Shown in pieces: positions 59,721-64,000 of a stretch of 64,000 bases of DNA; position 1 is the first letter of the stretch; every line of letters begins with the position of its first letter. Where the stretch lies: assembly GCF_002878395.1 (NCBI RefSeq), contig NC_061114.1:162318927-162382926 (forward strand). The letters are read 5' to 3'. The notes beneath the pieces are model-generated. The model ran no database searches. It saw only the letters and a program-made list of their open reading frames with translations, and was not told where the DNA came from. The stretch comes from Capsicum annuum. Its lineage: Eukaryota; Streptophyta; Magnoliopsida; Solanales; Solanaceae. Both the position numbers and the translations under genes were made by a program.

Positions 59721-59849
59721 TCCTCAACAAGATCATTCCCAATATCAATTTCCCTATTGGGATAAACACCAGGAGGATCATTAGGGAAGACCTTTGGAAA
59801 TTCATTCACCATTGAGACAAAATATAGAGAAGGACCCTTCGAGTTAGAA

Positions 59850-60500
59850 TCTTTAATCTAGACCAGATGATAGAGACACCACTTGGAGATTAATCTCCGA
59901 GTTCTAAGATATGATATAAACCTCCCCTTTGGAGCTAGGGAACCACCCTACCACTTCATAACCAACTTATTAAGAAATTTAATGACTACCTTATGGGTCC
60001 AACAGTCTAGTGATGCATAGAACGAGTGCAACAAATCCATCCCTAATATGACATCAAAATTGACTATGTCTAATTCACACATATCCATAAAAGTCTCTCT
60101 ACCACCAACAGATACCCCCTATAGACTCTTTTAGCAATCATAGTGTTACTTACAAAGGTAGACATAGAGAAAGGATAAAAAATGTACTCAGAACCAAAAC
60201 CAAAACCAAAACCAAAATGCATAGCCACAAATGGGGTCACATAAGAAAGAGTTGACCCTGGATTTAGTAAATAATACAGAACCAAAACCAAAACCAAAAC
60301 CAAAATGCATAGCCACAAATGGGGTCACATAAGAAAGAGTTGACCCTGGATTTAGTAAATAATACACATCACAGGAGAAATGTTTCAATATATAAGTAAT
60401 AACATCTGGAGATGCCTCTGACTCCTGATGAGAAGCAAGTGCATACAAATGATTTTGTCCAATGCCGATACCAAAAATAGAAGTAGAAGAAAACATAGCA
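59850..60500 (-). pseudogene. R5 protease remnant with tandem duplication
   Basis: The active-site block reads 'YYLLNPGSTLSYVTPFVAM', with the catalytic Asp of DPGST changed to Asn, and it occurs twice because of an 88-bp tandem duplication (60191-60366). The period is not a multiple of three, so the second copy shifts frame. Downstream pieces 'NTMIAKRVYRGYLLVVE' (near 60110) and the 'FDVILGMD'-like region near 60040 are recognisable. Confidence 0.8.
60191..60366. repeat. Exact 88-bp tandem duplication
   Basis: 'gaaccaaaaccaaaacc..' at 60191 and again at 60279; both copies are identical to the eye through 'ggatttagtaaataataca'. Each copy begins with four AACCAA-type units. Perfect identity in an otherwise decayed element suggests a recent event or an assembly artefact. 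Confidence 0.9.
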
Positions 60501-60539
60501 CCCTTTGGTGCATGAATGGTGAGGTAGCAATAGGGATCT

Positions 60540-61640
60540 TATTTGCCTCAAAAACAGCTTTAGAAGGACAATCACGCTGTATATGTCCAATCTACCCATA
60601 AATAAACCTTCGGTTCTTCCCTTTATCACAAAACCCATGGTGCAACCATACACAAAATCTATAGGTTGGGTGGGATGGAGCCGACTGACCTCCACTAGTC
60701 TGAGATTAGGAACCCTATGCCCTGAACCCACTATCATGCTGAGAAAGATAATCAGTCGATATCTTCAGTTAAGGAGTACTAATCGGGAAGAAAGAACCAG
60801 AACTTTCCCAGTTCTTCTTAGGACACTTTCCATTCTACTGCTGGCCTCCACTCTAATCAGAGTATCTAAATTTCTTACTCTACCTCTAACCAATCTTAGC
60901 TTGCCTCCTTTTCTCTTCATCAACTGGCTGCTGTACACCATAATTTGAGAAATATCTATATCTTTATTTAACAAGAAAGCCTTACTCTCTAAGATAAACT
61001 CACGGGACAACCCCAAAGTAAAATTATATATCCTAACCCTTATGATAGACACCAAATCAGAAGCATACATAGACAACTGATGAAATTTCAAGACATACTC
61101 CTTGATAGATATCCTATCTTGCCTCTGAATCACAAACCTTTCTATTTTTACCTTCCTCAACTCCTGAGGAAAGAAGTGATCCAATAAATCACTAGGAAAA
61201 TTATCCCACAAGGCAAAACCAACATCTTTGCCTCTCAACTATTCCCACTCTTTGTACCACTGGTAAGCCATATTCTTCAATTGTAGGTAATAAGCTCTAC
61301 ACCTTCATCCTCTAAAGTATGCATAACCCAAAAGATCTTCTCCATTTCATCATTAAAAATTTGAGGATACTCTTCTGCTTTGGTACTAGTAATCATCGAA
61401 GGATATAACCTCATAAATTGTCCCACTCTACTAGCCTTAGACGAACCTATAGTAGCACTAGCAAAATTTGATTGTTGTGACTGAGACGTCACCAACTGAG
61501 TTAGTAGGTTAATGAAGCGACATAACTCAGCATTAGTAACCTTATTTTGAGGTGACTGGGTATGAGTGTCACCCTCAGAAGTAGGATCAATGGGGATAGA
61601 AAAGACCCCATGAGGACAATTAGATACAACGACCCTTGAT
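60540..61640 (-). pseudogene. R5 gag remnant
   Basis: Near 61640 the frame reads 'NCPHGVFSIPIDPTSEGDTH', then 'ELCRFINLLTQLVTSQSQQS' and 'SKASRVGQFMRLYP'. 61238-60765 adds 'DLLDHFFPQELRKVKIERFV', 'ISIKEYVLKFHQLSMYASDL' and 'SQIMVYSSQLMKRKGG', the standard retrotransposon gag block order. The zinc knuckle near 60580-60600 is worn: only 'IGHIQRDC' is readable, preceded by a stop where a Cys-Gly pair is expected. No start codon is evident. Confidence 0.83.
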
Positions 61641-61811
61641 CGGGTATAGACCCCAGACCTTAGACTTTATAGACTAAAATAAGATAACAAGAAAGTGAAA
61701 TATTCCTAAATGTCTCCTAGCCTCTCCTTTATAAGTGTGGCATGCTACACACCTATAAAAGAAACTCTACTCAACATAACTTTGTGGACACCCAACTGAC
61801 CATGAACCTAG

Positions 61812-61824
61812 GGATCTGATACCA
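61812..61824 (-). other. R5 primer-binding site
   Basis: Reverse complement 'tggtatcagatcc' lies two bases after the LTR. Initiator Met-tRNA type. Confidence 0.87.
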
Positions 61825-61826
61825 CT

Positions 61827-64000
61827 TGACATAACCTAAACCCGAGCCTTGTCGTATTGGGTATCTTAAGCCCAACCTAGGCCAGACACTACCCCCAATA
61901 CACAACCCAACCAACCAAACATACACCCTGTGTCATATGAATTCCAAACATATAACAAGGTGAAGCATATAAAATTTAATGACATGGGATAAGTCTATAA
62001 CTGAGGCCAAACCAAATCAAACAAACCATACCCAAGTCCATTATTGTCCATATAAAGCCTTTACAATAATGTCAAATATGTCTAGTTGGGACATGTTCCC
62101 AACCATAGCCAAAAAGCAATATCAATATTTAGTAAAGACATAAGATAATCTATAACATGAAATGGACCTTTTGATATTTGGAAGCTCACAACTTTAGTAT
62201 GAATCAAGCTTCCCCCGAATTGCCAAGTCACTGAGTAGAAGTCATAATAGTATGGCAAGTCCCTACATCATGTGGGGATACAACGTCCAAAGATGGTTAG
62301 CATTTGGAGTGCTAGCATTTAACTCAAGGATATAGATGAAATAATGCCATTAAGTCAAACTATGTAAACCCATGCACATAGTTATATGCAATACATATAT
62401 AGACATACCATGCCAGGGTAGGGAATAAGATTAAGATGCTCTTTTAAAATATTTAACCCAGTCTATATAGAATAACCATCAAAAGAAAAGTGACCCACGG
62501 TCTATATGGGCCTAGCTCTCCCCTAGATGGAAGAACTCAGTGTCTATAACTATATAAACTAGAGAACATCTATAACTATATATGCCTATATGAGAGACTC
62601 AAAAATCCAGGCATAATCAAGGTGAATTAAGCACCAATGTATACAATGTGGGGGACTCAAACCTCCCATTCATATAAAAATTTAGGGGATTGGAAACTCT
62701 TGGTTATTTAGACACCCAAATTGGCTAGCATGGTTTTTAGTGTTAGTCCTTTGTACTCTACTTTTATGGCCCGACTACACATCCCAATTTACAGCCCAAT
62801 TAAAACATTCATTACACATACATAACCACTAATACAATTACTTACCAAGGAAATCCTGTTGGTATCATCATACCAAAACCACTTGCAAGTGTACAACATG
62901 CCAATATATTTATTACATCAATTTGGGACTCAAACCTATTGTCTAACAAAGACATTAATTCCATTCAGCATTAGTATTTAAGGACTCAAATACATTTAGT
63001 AATTCAAATCATTTTATGGCCAACAAGGCCTTCACAAAACCATTAATATTCTTAGGGCAATGCCTTAGTTCAAAACATAATTTAACATGTGATAAGATTA
63101 TTCTCATTTACAAATTCACAAACAGGTTGAGGTCATATCATTATCAAATCAATTTCAAAACCAAAAGTCATCAAGTTTAGGGTTAAACATGACCCCTTAG
63201 TTAAATCACAATTGCCAAGCACCCACATGTATAATCAAAATTTAAATCATGAGAAAACAATATTCAACTATAGACATTCAAACCCTCAACCATGGTTTTC
63301 AAAAACACCATTAATGATATATGAACAAGGCTATAAATATATGATTTTAGTGAAATAACAATGAATGAATATTCACATGCCCGAGTCACGATGATTCATG
63401 AGGAGAATTTGATCCTTAAGCCTCTAGATGACCACTTTGAAGAATCCCTAGCCCAATTTTTCTTTAGAGGTTTTAGAAAGTGTTTTGAGAGACTTATATC
63501 TTGTAAAGTGTATAATTAATGACCTAAAGGTGTTGTAATATGCTGGTTCTTAAGGTCTTGGGGTAGGAAATGTCCAAAGTATCCCAACTTAAAGCTGTAG
63601 AAAACTCGCAGGTGGTTATGAGTTATGAGTTGACCCTGTAACTTATATCAACATCATATAAATCCTATCATCGAGTCATCTCTAAGATAGAAGAATGGAA
63701 ACCACAATCTTTCCAACTTATGACTCCCTTGCCCCACTTACCACTAGTCCATACAATTCATACGGTCTAGTCATAATAATCACAGAACACCAAAGGCTCA
63801 AACACTGGACAACATATGACTGGACCCTAACCACTATCATATCAACATATACTCATATGGTTCCTCTCATAACTAGGGAATAACTTGGATAATAACGCAC
63901 TGACCAACTTACGACTAGGTTTACCTGACCCATCACCATACCATATGACTAGTGGTGTGAGTCATAAGATAAACAAAAAGTTCAAAACTCAAGAAATTTG
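61827..64000 (-). repeat. R5 5' LTR, truncated by the window edge
   Basis: Starts 'tgacataacctaaaccc' and follows the R5 3' LTR to the last base. By comparison with 56013-58220, about 25 bp of this LTR lie beyond the window. The short frame at 63695-63883 is LTR-internal. Confidence 0.88.

Larger units (their letters stand above)
56013..64000 (-). mobile_element. R5: Ty3/gypsy element with internal deletion, runs off the window
   Basis: Reverse-strand element: 3' LTR 56013-58220, polypurine tract 58221-58235, interior only 3.6 kb, PBS 61812-61824, 5' LTR from 61827 to the window edge. The LTR sequences differ from those of R2 and R3 ('tgacacgacccaaacc..gggtatttca'). Gag, protease, start of reverse transcriptase and the integrase end remain; RNase H and the integrase core are missing. 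The left flank of the insertion is TTAGG within R1 pol; the right flank is outside the window, so the TSD is untested. Confidence 0.88.

Noticed and set aside
60195..60310. AACCAA runs as telomere-like repeat
   Set aside because: The plant telomere unit is TTTAGGG/CCCTAAA; this is part of an 88-bp tandem duplication in a retrotransposon protease.
1..64000. tRNA or rRNA genes
   Set aside because: No cloverleaf with matching arms or rRNA core was noticed; the 'tggtatcagagc' words are retrotransposon primer sites, not tRNA genes.

Overview
This is nuclear DNA from a flowering plant. The split genes with GT..AG introns, the AT-rich spacers, a plant-type USP/receptor-like cytoplasmic kinase, Ty1/copia and Ty3/gypsy LTR retrotransposons with initiator-Met-tRNA-type primer sites, and Ulp1/DUF1985 and GRF zinc-finger repeat genes all point that way. 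Element style suggests Solanaceae, possibly pepper (Capsicum); that genus guess comes from memory of repeat families, not from a search. I see no tRNA, rRNA or CRISPR array.

Layout. 1-7.1 kb is a decayed Ulp1/DUF1985 locus: a broken forward gene copy (1.17-4.75 kb), a broken reverse-strand GRF zinc-finger gene (5.13-5.54 kb) lying between two ~300-bp direct repeats, and a reverse-strand DUF1985 scrap (6.38-6.59 kb). Inverted repeats near 0.43 and 7.05 kb enclose it. Five clusters of CATCTGTTG/CAACAGATG half-palindromes occupy its introns and spacers. 8.13-13.07 kb is the only intact gene: ten exons, 773 residues, with an N-terminal universal-stress-protein domain and a C-terminal RD-type Ser/Thr kinase. 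14.39-17.87 kb is a decayed Ty1/copia element with both LTRs and a perfect target-site duplication (TSD). 17.9-20.3 kb is AT-rich spacer.

20.3-64 kb is one nest of Ty3/gypsy elements. Outer element R1 (+ strand, long LTR, no reverse transcriptase left) carries a solo LTR in its gag. Its pol tail was split at 28,874 by reverse-strand element R2 and resumes at 55,895. R2 was itself split by R4, a gag-protease-only Athila/Tat-like element (33,861-41,219), and by R3, a full-length chromovirus-like element (41,684-51,866). A further reverse-strand element, R5 (from 56,013), sits in the R1 tail; its second LTR runs off the window end. R1 is therefore oldest, R2, R5 and the solo LTR came later, and R3 and R4 came after R2.

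Only the kinase gene looks functional at protein level. Everything else recognisable is broken by stops, frameshifts, deletions or lost catalytic residues. I found no convincing new defence or metabolic system. The best candidates for a second look are the palindromic repeat clusters with the enclosing inverted repeats, two competing hairpins in R4, and the deletion junctions that removed catalytic modules from R1 and R5.
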